A stretch of 64,000 bases of DNA from an uncultured Eubacterium sp. (GTDB lineage: Bacteria; Bacillota; Clostridia; Lachnospirales; Lachnospiraceae), in NCBI GenBank assembly GCA_949959185.1, contig CATLIX010000011.1, forward strand, positions 1 through 64,000, in the 5' to 3' direction. The notes beneath the pieces were generated by a model, which was given only the letters and a program-made list of their open reading frames with translations, did not search any database and was not told the DNA's origin. The first letter of the stretch is position 1; the number at the start of each line of letters is the position of its first letter. The position numbers and the translations under genes are program-made. This document shows positions 57,221-64,000 of the stretch, piece after piece.

Positions 57221-58099
57221 TTATGCTTTCTGCCAAAGCAGCATACTGTCCCGAAATTCAGTCGTCATTTTCCCGGTATCTTTCAGCCACGAAAGGTAAG
57301 ACCGCACCGTGCTGCCAGCCAGCACATATTGCTCAAAATTCATGGAAAGCCCATAGCCTCTGAACACTTCCTGCAAAATCCGCTCAAAGCATATCGGTTC
57401 TTCACAGATTGACAGAATCCGCTCCGCGATGCTCTGCAACTTATCCCTGTTATAGCAGACAAGCTCTTTCACATCTGCCGAGGCTTCCGCATGGGCGGGG
57501 ACGAACATGGCCGCCTCCATCTGCTCCACCTTATCCAGTGTTTCCAGATAAGCACCCACGTCATAGATGAAGGAAACCGCATATTTGTCCAGCGTCTCCC
57601 TGCTGCTGATACAGTCTGCAAGGAACACCACATTATCCGGCATACGGAACCCCACCATGTCAAAGAAATGCCCCGGCAGGGGTATCACCCCAACCTCCTT
57701 CGGGAAGCTCTCATCTGAAAAATCCGTCACATCACTCTCCTGCGCCATCAGGAACTTATGTCGTAAATCCTTACACGGATAACCGCCGTAAAGGAAAGAC
57801 GGCTCCAGTACCGGATATTTGATAAAAGCCGCCTCTATGCCACCGGAATACACCTTACAGCCCGTCTGCCCCTGCAGGTATTTGTTGCCGCCGATATGGT
57901 CTGCATTGGAATGGGTATTCAGAATCGCCGCCAGATGCCATCCGTTCTTATCCAGTATCTGCCGGACTTTCCGCCCCGCATCCTTATCATTTCCGCTGTC
58001 AACCAGATAGACATTCTCACTGTCCGCCACATAGACGCCTATCTTCGCCGGACAGTTTATGTAATAGCATTTCTCACTGACCTGTACCAATTCATACAT
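57221..58099 (-). CDS. MBL-fold metallo-hydrolase
   Basis: 292 residues of the metallo-beta-lactamase superfamily. The metal motif is LNTHSNADHIGG (HxNxDH, with Asn in place of the usual His). Other ligands are in PLPGHFFDMVGF, FLADCISS and FVPAHAEAS. The C-terminal part is a helical add-on resembling a winged helix. It may be a hydrolase for a small thioester or lactone. It ends 15 bp from the XRE-cupin gene and is probably its regulated partner. Confidence 0.88.
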   Translation of the reverse strand: MYELVQVSEKCYYINCPAKIGVYVADSENVYLVDSGNDKDAGRKVRQILDKNGWHLAAILNTHSNADHIGGNKYLQGQTGCKVYSGGIEAAFIKYPVLEPSFLYGGYPCKDLRHKFLMAQESDVTDFSDESFPKEVGVIPLPGHFFDMVGFRMPDNVVFLADCISSRETLDKYAVSFIYDVGAYLETLDKVEQMEAAMFVPAHAEASADVKELVCYNRDKLQSIAERILSICEEPICFERILQEVFRGYGLSMNFEQYVLAGSTVRSYLSWLKDTGKMTTEFRDSMLLWQKA

Positions 58100-58114
58100 T
58101 TTTCGTTTCCTCCT

Positions 58115-58672
58115 TTAACTGTTCGGATAAAATATCACGTTATAGGCGGCGCAGGCTTTATCTGAAACATTGTGGTATGCGTGGGAAATATCAGCCCCAA
58201 ACCGTATGGACTGTTTTTCCTGCAGCACCACTTCCTTCCTGCCTATTGCCATTTTCAATGTCCCATGCACCATAAAAACATATTCCTCCACGCCCGTCAC
58301 ATGGGGAAGCGATTCGTGCTGCACCCCTGCGTCAAACTCAATATAGAATGCCTCCACATTCCTTATTGGGTCAAAGGGAAACAGCGGGTAAGCCCGCATC
58401 CCTCCGTTTTCCTCCGTGATCACATTTTCCCCATCAAACCCGGCGACCGTGTATTCCGCTTCTTCCTGTTTACAGAAAAAGGATAATGGAATTTTCAGCC
58501 CTGTTGAAATCTTCCATAAAATGTTGATGGTGGGCGAGGACTGCCCCCTCTCAATCTGTCCCAGCATGGGCTTGCTCACGCCAGTCAGTTCCGCAACATC
58601 ATCCAGCGTGAGCTGCCTTGTGTTGCGAATCTCTTTCAGCCGCTCTCCTATCTTTAATGAAATTTGTTCCAT
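58115..58672 (-). CDS. XRE-family regulator with cupin sensor domain
   Basis: 185 residues. The HTH is IGERLKEIRNTRQLTLDDVA then ELTGVSKPMLGQIERGQSSP. The C-terminal cupin has HVTGVEEYVFMVHGTLKMAI with typical beta-barrel residues. Such regulators sense small molecules. First gene of the pair with the MBL-fold hydrolase. Confidence 0.92.
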   Translation of the reverse strand: MEQISLKIGERLKEIRNTRQLTLDDVAELTGVSKPMLGQIERGQSSPTINILWKISTGLKIPLSFFCKQEEAEYTVAGFDGENVITEENGGMRAYPLFPFDPIRNVEAFYIEFDAGVQHESLPHVTGVEEYVFMVHGTLKMAIGRKEVVLQEKQSIRFGADISHAYHNVSDKACAAYNVIFYPNS

Positions 58673-58694
58673 GCTACCTCCTGAATATGTTTTA

Positions 58695-59170
58695 TTAAAT
58701 AAAATATATTATAACATATTCAATTAAAGATATCAAAGAAGAAAACGCTAAGATGTGACCGTCCATTTCCCGGTAAAGCTCGTTCAGCAGAAATCCTTTT
58801 TCCAAATCCAGCATCCTATCCAAAGCATACACATGAAATTCATATATGTGCGGCTTATCCGGCGGTGTCATCCCGCCATAAAAGCAGGAAAGCTCCGCAG
58901 ACTGCCCTCCGCCCTGCACGCTCGTCCAGATATTCCGGCCCTGCACAAAATCATTCGTCGTCTGACTTTCATTCTTCTTGATTTCAAAACGGGTTATGTT
59001 TGCCGCCAGCCAGTGTATCCGTGCAAATCCCCCGTGACCGGGTATGCGTCCTTATCCTCCAGGACAATGGCAATCGACACCGTTCCCTGCGGCGCATCCT
59101 CCACCGTAAAGGGTAAAGAATAAACAGGGATTCCATTTTCATTGAACTGCGTCCCATGCCCGCCATTATA
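58695..59170 (-). pseudogene. Broken YbhB/YbcL (PEBP) family gene
   Basis: The first part encodes HGTQFNENGIPVYSLPFTVE and TVSIAIVLEDKDAYPVTG. A missing base in a run of five G residues near 59034 then shifts the frame. The continuation reads ARIHWLAANITRFEIKKNES, GRNIWTSVQGGGQSAELSCF and YGGMTPPDKPHIYEFHVYAL. The C-terminus is cut after DGHILA and replaced by an unrelated tail. A YbhB start is absent because the gene is fused to HxlR. Confidence 0.85.
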
Positions 59171-59514
59171 CTGCATAATCCTTAATGCCTCCAGCATCTC
59201 CCCCATGCCATCTGTTAAAGAATATTCCACATGGAGCGATAGGATTTCTTTTCCACAAAGCCATAATTCATCAATTCCTTTAACTGCTCTAACAGCATTT
59301 TCTGTGTAATGTCATCTATGTCCCGTTCCAGCTTCGCCAGAGATGTAGCCCCTGGACGCAGCCGCCATAAGATAATCGATTTCCAGTTCCCTTTGATCAG
59401 GTCATGCACCAGTTCCAAAGGGCAGGTGTATTCCGTTCTCATTTTCACAGGCTGATGCCCCTTTCCGTTTTCTATTACTTCGGCAGAATATCGTTCCTGC
59501 CAAAGTAATAACAT
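59171..59514 (-). pseudogene. Broken HxlR-family regulator fused to YbhB
   Basis: The intact part has EYTCPLELVHDLIKGNWKSI, the winged helix ITQKMLLEQLKELMNYGFVE and stops after KKSYRSMWNIL. In another frame the end of the domain continues as LHVEYSLTDGMGEMLEALRI MQ, which then runs without a stop into YbhB. One frameshift near 59245 and a deletion at 59170 explain this. Confidence 0.82.
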
Positions 59515-59904
59515 CCACTGAATTATGCCATAAAAATTACCCGTTTTTCACCCGATATCACGAAACGACTATTTTGGGGGAATGGAAAGCAAAAAAGAAC
59601 CGTCAAGTAACCTTCTTTCTCCATTTTCGCTGATTCCCCAGCTTTCCAGGTGGTTTTCTGCTGTCAGACCTGCCTGTGGAAACAGCAGACCGCCGCATAC
59701 GGTGGTAAGTCATCTGCGGCGGTTAGCTTTTGTATGCCCTTTATCTCAGCAGCGCCATACTTCCCGTCAATTTGTTCACCTTCTTTTTCGCCCCACAGAT
59801 AGCAACCCCATAATAATTCAGGTCCGTTTCCGGAACATCCTTCATTTTTATATTGAAAACTCAAAGAGTATATCAATCTTTATTTCTTTAGGTTAAATTA
59901 TCCG
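59515..59904. other. Intergenic stretch with one unassigned short fragment
   Basis: About 390 bp. On the minus strand a 34-codon frame near 59755-59848 encodes KDVPETDLNYYGVAICGAKK, which looks like the end of a lost gene but has no ribosome binding site. Other frames have no support. Confidence 0.35.
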
Positions 59905-59910
59905 AGTTTT

Positions 59911-60881
59911 CGGACAGTCTCTCCCGGTTTCACCATTGACGATATTGATGATGCCCTGGTTCAGAAATTCAAAACTCTGGCTGCAAAAAAAGGAAGGATT
60001 GACGAAAGCGTTCTGTCTGAATCAAAGGCAGATTTGATGGAAAAACTCCGCCTGACCAATGCCGGGCACTATACAAATGCTGCCATGCTCTTGTTTAGCA
60101 AAGATCCCGACAAGTGGCAGCTTGGCTCATACACCAAGATCGGATTTTTTGAAACAGATGCTGACCTTCGTTATCAGGATGAAGTCCATGGTCCATTTTG
60201 GAGCAGATTGATAAAATCATTGAAGTCCTTCATCTCAAATTTATGAAAGCAAAAATCACCTACGAGGGGATACAAAGAATAGAACGATACTTTGTCCCGG
60301 ATGCAGCTCTGAGGGAAGCTTTGCTGAACGCCTTATGTCACAAGCAATATGAATCCTGCACGCCCATCCAAATCAGTGTTTATGATGACCGTCTTTATAT
60401 TGCAAACTGTGGAAAGCTGCCGGAAAACCGGACCATCGACAGTTTAATGTCCAAACATGCGTCCCGTCCATATAACCCCTCTATTGCTAATGTATACTAT
60501 TTGGCTGGCCTCATCGAAAGCTGGGGACGCGGTATCGAAAAAATTTGTCAGGCTTGCGAAGAGGACGGCTCGCCACTACCGGAATACACGATTCATCCTG
60601 GCGATATTATGATTCAATTCATTGCCGCTGAAAACCGAATCGTGCGCACTTCTCTCGACAAGGTGACTGAAGGGGTGACTGAGAAGGTGACTGAGGCAGA
60701 ACAGAAACTTTTATCGTTGCTGCTCGAAGATCCTGCCTACACCTATGCTGTCCTGGCTGAAAAACTGGGCGTGAGCCGAAAAACAGTCTCTTCAAGAATT
60801 AAATCCCTTAAAGACAAAGGTGTCATCCAACGGATCGGCTCTGATACGAAAGGACATTGGCAAATCAAAAATGGGAAGTAA
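59911..60881 (+). pseudogene. Truncated and frameshifted AAA_4 / AlbA_2-type ATP-binding protein
   Basis: The first frame encodes PGFTIDDIDDALVQKFKTLA, LRLTNAGHYTNAAMLLFSKD and KIGFFETDADLRYQDEVHGP. Near 60196 a TTTT run has lost a base, and the next frame continues LEQIDKIIEVLHLKFMKAKI, ALREALLNALCHKQYES, HASRPYNPSIANVYYLAGLI and ESWGRGIEKICQACEE. It ends in a winged helix (VLAEKLGVSRKTVSSRIKSL). The N-terminal AlbA_2 (Schlafen-like) domain is missing. Confidence 0.82.
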
Positions 60882-60894
60882 CGGAGGGCAACAG

Positions 60895-61371
60895 ATGCCA
60901 GGGCAGTTCAAAACAGCAAGACAAATCAATAAATTAAAGATTACGGAGGCTGCTGAAAAACTTGGCATTTCCCAGCCGACCCTCAGTGCATGGGAAGGAG
61001 AACGGAAATCTCCTTCTATAGATAAGCTTGAGCATATGGCTGAGCTCTATGGTGTTACCACCGATTTCCTGTTGGGACGCACTGAAACTCAGAGCCAGGA
61101 TCCCAGGCAGCCAATTCCACTGCAGGCATTGCCGGCTTTTCATGGAAGACCGGTATGGTCTGCCTCATATGGATGGCTGCTGGTGAATGCCGCCGACAAG
61201 CTTATGACCTTTCCCGATGGGCGAACCATGCCGTTTGCAGATATAATAAGAAAGGAACTGCAGGGATGGTACCATGTAAAAGACCGCTTTGTTGAAAATG
61301 AGTATGGCAATCGCTTTTATCTGGATACTTATGGTTCCAAATGGCTGGCGTTCATCGCTGAAACCGAATAA
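60895..61371 (+). CDS. XRE-family transcriptional regulator
   Basis: 158 residues. The HTH is TARQINKLKITEAAEKLGIS then QPTLSAWEGERKSPSIDKLE. The C-terminal region has MTFPDGRTMPFADIIRKELQ and no recognised domain. Start ATG 60895 follows GGAGGG at 6 nt. It lies 13 bp after the decayed ATPase gene and is followed by a terminator. Confidence 0.88.
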   Translation: MPGQFKTARQINKLKITEAAEKLGISQPTLSAWEGERKSPSIDKLEHMAELYGVTTDFLLGRTETQSQDPRQPIPLQALPAFHGRPVWSASYGWLLVNAADKLMTFPDGRTMPFADIIRKELQGWYHVKDRFVENEYGNRFYLDTYGSKWLAFIAETE

Positions 61372-61373
61372 AA

Positions 61374-61416
61374 AAGAACTCCGACGCTCAGTATGATACC
61401 GGGCGCCGGAGTTCTT
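61374..61416 (+). terminator. Terminator-like hairpin after the XRE gene
   Basis: AAGAACTCCG (61374-61383) pairs with CGGAGTTCTT (61407-61416), with CGC/GCG extending the stem. The following T-run is weak. Confidence 0.6.
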
Positions 61417-61833
61417 GATTATTCATGCTTTCTGAACAGGCTGCCAATTATTCAGTTATAGGGAACTGCATATTGGGAATGTCCAGATATGCAGCCAATT
61501 ACCTTGCAGCAAGCTGCCGGTAATTGACCCTCGCGGCATTCGCCAACTGTCCGTGCAAGCACGACCGCCTGGCTCATTGCCCGCGGGAATAAGGAGAAGA
61601 AGATTTCTGATTTTCCTCTATACGCATCCCTCCGTTTTACACATGAGGACGATTCTTATCACCCTATTTCCAGGCGGTTCTCCCTCAAATCCCCATACTA
61701 TTTTTTTATGGTAAGGACATTGTAAAACCCAAATGTCACAGAAATGTCCGAGCCAATCATTCGGTCAGCTTAAAAACAGCCTGAATTGTTACAAAACTCG
61801 GACATTTCAAAATTTTTAGTCAGTATCCATGTG
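61417..61833. other. Intergenic stretch with a nested inverted repeat
   Basis: No gene is recognised. A 12-bp perfect inverted repeat, GAAATGTCCGAG (61741-61752) and CTCGGACATTTC (61797-61808), encloses a smaller TCAGC/GCcTGA pair. It is followed on the plus strand by AAAATTTTTAG and lies 26 bp from the permease stop. Confidence 0.5.
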
Positions 61834-64000
61834 TTACTGCTGCAGCTTTATGGTATCCATAATGGACAATTGCCCGATTCTTTTGATTGGCCGCCGGATT
61901 GCCAACGCCGCAGAGCCAAAACATAGCATGACGATCAGCAGCAGGGAGGCAACCGGAAGCTGCCATGTTGTTCCCCATTTATCTGCAATCAGGAACTGGA
62001 ACATCATCTTATTCAACGGCAATCCCAGTACACATCCGGTGACACATCCTAAGACTGCATAGGTGGCTGCCTCTGCAGCAATCATCTTATAGAGCTGCCC
62101 GGCTCCCATTCCAATGGAACGCATCACGCCATACTGTCTGGTTCTCGCCGCCACGCTGGCATTCATACTGTTAAAGATATTGAACACGGTGATCAGCGCA
62201 ATGATAAGCAGAAACCCGTAAATAAACACCGCACCTGTATAGTAGGAACTCTGGGATTCCGAATTTGACAGCCGTTTATCTGCAATGGAGACATCAGATG
62301 GAAGCAGGCTCCGTATTGCCGATACTGTCTCATCCGTGCCGCTGCCTGCAAGCTGTATATCCACAGCCGAATAGCCTGCCGCGCCGATGCTCTCCGTAAA
62401 CAGCTGTTCTGTGCATATGATGTATCCAAGGCTTCCCGCTTCACTTGACGCATTTGTAGAAGACAGGATTCCCGCAATTCTCACCTGTTTCTCCCCAAAA
62501 GGCGTATGGAGCGTCACGGTGTCCCCGGCCTTCCATTGCATGCCATCCCGGTAGGACACTAAGATATCCCCGGTTCCCCCCGAAACCGCATCGATATTTC
62601 CCCCATTCAGTTCCTCTTTTGCCCATTTGAACTGATTCTCTTCATAGGAAACCAACGTGGCCGTTCCGTTTTCGGTATCGAAGGAAACAGATAAGCCGCC
62701 GTATTCCATTCTGCCAAAAGCACGCTTCACACCATCAACGGCTTCGATTTCTTCTATGACAGAAGTTTCCAGCCCTGCAGCGGCTGTCACAGATACATCC
62801 CCCGCCCACGGGGCTAATGCAGGCATGCCCTGGCCCAGGAAGACGACCATCACCTGGAAAGCAAGGAAAAGCATGATGCTGATGGCAAAGGAGCAGGTCA
62901 TCAGGAATAAATTCTTTTTCCCGGACAACGCATGGAACATGCCCATGCCTGTTTCCACATGGAACAGCTTTGTATTTGCCGCACGCTTATTCTGTGCCAG
63001 CTGGGAGCCTCCGCTGATTGCCGTGACAGGGGAAACCCTGGAAGCCTTTTTCGCCGGGGAAAGGGAAGCAAGGAGGACGATCAGGAAGCCCACCACAATC
63101 CCTGCCAATATGCCGGCGATACTGAATTCAAATAACGGGACCTCTGAAAAGCGGTCTCCGCTGATGGATCCCAGTAACAGGCAGGCGGCCCATGTCACAA
63201 TCTGGCCTGCCAGCAGGCCAATAGGGACGCCCTTCGCACTCTGCCGAAGCCCCTGAAGGATCACAAAATGCTTTACCTGTTTCCTGGATGCCCCCAGACA
63301 GCGCAGCAGCCCATAAAACTGTGTTCTCTCCAACACATTGGTGTTAAAGCTTGCGGAGATCATCACCGTTCCCGCAATCAAAACAAGGAAAACCAGGATC
63401 GCTGCAATCAGATAGAGGGCCTGCATGATGTTGCTCTCGCTTTGTCCCATCAGCCCCAACAAAGCGGTATTTTCTGAGATCTGACCGTCAGAAAAGCCAA
63501 ACTGGCTCTTGATCTCCTTTATGGCCTCCTGAATATGGGCGCCGCTCTTAAACTGGATGCGGTAGGTGGTTCCATCTGCCGCGTTTTCATCTGCAATGGC
63601 AAGGAAGCCCTCCTCGCTCAGCGCCATCCCGCAGATATCCGCTTTCAACATGGAGCCCATATCCGCAAGGGTTCCGGTAATCCGGTACTGTTTTTGTGAG
63701 CCGTCCGGAACCGTAACCGTCACATAATCGCCGATGGACAGACCCATCTGCCCCATGGCGTTTTCATTCAGCAACGCCTCGTCCGGCAGGGAAGGGTATG
63801 CCCCGGCCGTCATATCCATTTCGGTCAGGGATTTCATTGTTTTTTCATCTGCCCCCACAAAACTGACGGCTTTGCCGGACAGCATCCCCGTACTGCCCTG
63901 GTAGACCCATCCTGATAAAGCCACGTCAACCCTTGCCGATACCAGTTCTGCTGTCTCCGCCTCCACATCATGGAGCGCCGCATGGTACTCGCCATTAGTC
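61834..64000 (-). CDS. FtsX-type ABC transporter permease, 5' end outside window
   Basis: At least 720 residues; the frame is open to the right edge (visible N-terminal part TNGEYHAALHDVEAETAELV). A large extracytoplasmic region comes first. A membrane block of the FtsX/MacB type follows (ALYLIAAILVFLVLIAGTVM, then FYGLLRCLGASRKQVKHFVI), then a second extracytoplasmic region and a second FtsX block (TRQYGVMRSIGMGAGQLYKM). The duplicated FtsX domain fits VraG/BceB-like or lipid/peptide permeases. Its ATPase would lie to the right, upstream. Confidence 0.9.
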   Translation of the reverse strand, partial: TNGEYHAALHDVEAETAELVSARVDVALSGWVYQGSTGMLSGKAVSFVGADEKTMKSLTEMDMTAGAYPSLPDEALLNENAMGQMGLSIGDYVTVTVPDGSQKQYRITGTLADMGSMLKADICGMALSEEGFLAIADENAADGTTYRIQFKSGAHIQEAIKEIKSQFGFSDGQISENTALLGLMGQSESNIMQALYLIAAILVFLVLIAGTVMISASFNTNVLERTQFYGLLRCLGASRKQVKHFVILQGLRQSAKGVPIGLLAGQIVTWAACLLLGSISGDRFSEVPLFEFSIAGILAGIVVGFLIVLLASLSPAKKASRVSPVTAISGGSQLAQNKRAANTKLFHVETGMGMFHALSGKKNLFLMTCSFAISIMLFLAFQVMVVFLGQGMPALAPWAGDVSVTAAAGLETSVIEEIEAVDGVKRAFGRMEYGGLSVSFDTENGTATLVSYEENQFKWAKEELNGGNIDAVSGGTGDILVSYRDGMQWKAGDTVTLHTPFGEKQVRIAGILSSTNASSEAGSLGYIICTEQLFTESIGAAGYSAVDIQLAGSGTDETVSAIRSLLPSDVSIADKRLSNSESQSSYYTGAVFIYGFLLIIALITVFNIFNSMNASVAARTRQYGVMRSIGMGAGQLYKMIAAEAATYAVLGCVTGCVLGLPLNKMMFQFLIADKWGTTWQLPVASLLLIVMLCFGSAALAIRRPIKRIGQLSIMDTIKLQQ

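Noticed and set aside
58099..58115. A quorum-quenching lactonase role for the MBL-fold gene
   Set aside because: The MBL fold is too general and the HxNxDH variant gives no substrate.

Overview
The window looks like part of a chromosome of a Gram-positive clostridial gut bacterium, most likely a Lachnospiraceae member. The evidence is a dcw-type cluster opening with mraZ, T-box leaders on thrS and pheST, a Spo0E-like small protein, DUF1540 and DUF6033 proteins, a second gyrase-like pair, and moderate GC with consensus sigma-A promoters. No rRNA, tRNA or CRISPR array was seen.

Layout. Positions 1-4.2 kb (minus strand) hold mraZ-rsmH-ftsL-PBP behind a consensus promoter and a periodic set of MraZ boxes; the PBP runs off the left edge. 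Positions 4.3-10.7 kb carry a soluble zinc-binding chemoreceptor-like protein, a 58-residue Spo0E-like protein, a zinc phospholipase C-like protein, a DUF1540 protein, a T-box / small membrane protein / thrS unit and a SEC-C protein. Positions 10.8-16 kb hold a candidate structured small RNA, a fused MFS-spermidine synthase, a GH5 endoglucanase, a toxin-antitoxin locus with a broken PIN toxin, and a frameshifted PD-(D/E)XK-type gene preceded by a 72-bp tandem repeat. Positions 16-28 kb are mostly housekeeping: queA, T-box-pheST, a VanY-like lipoprotein, a large transglutaminase-domain surface protein, nfo and ilvD. Positions 28-42.6 kb carry a hybrid histidine kinase, nadB-nadC-gntR without nadA, a ParE/ParC-type topoisomerase pair, a Ser/Thr kinase, plsY, der and a DUF512 radical-SAM protein.

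From about 42.7 kb to the right edge the window becomes accessory: a regulated ABC transporter operon, a glycosyltransferase, an acyltransferase, DUF6033, a radical SAM protein, a two-component system next to an ABC exporter, and an FtsX-type permease. This part is full of decay. Recognisable fragments include a radical SAM 5' end, a YoaP-like 3' end, an IS3-like transposase tail, a GHKL kinase, a MATE pump, a fused HxlR/YbhB remnant and a frameshifted AAA_4 protein.

The most unusual signal is a pair of intergenic elements of about 150 bp, one between the phe T-box and pheS and one between parE and parC. They share a multi-hairpin fold whose differences preserve base pairing when read as RNA on the minus strand. 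Other points worth a second look are the candidate small RNA at 10.8-10.95 kb, a membrane microprotein placed under T-box control ahead of thrS, and operators that can be read directly upstream of mraZ and of the antitoxin.
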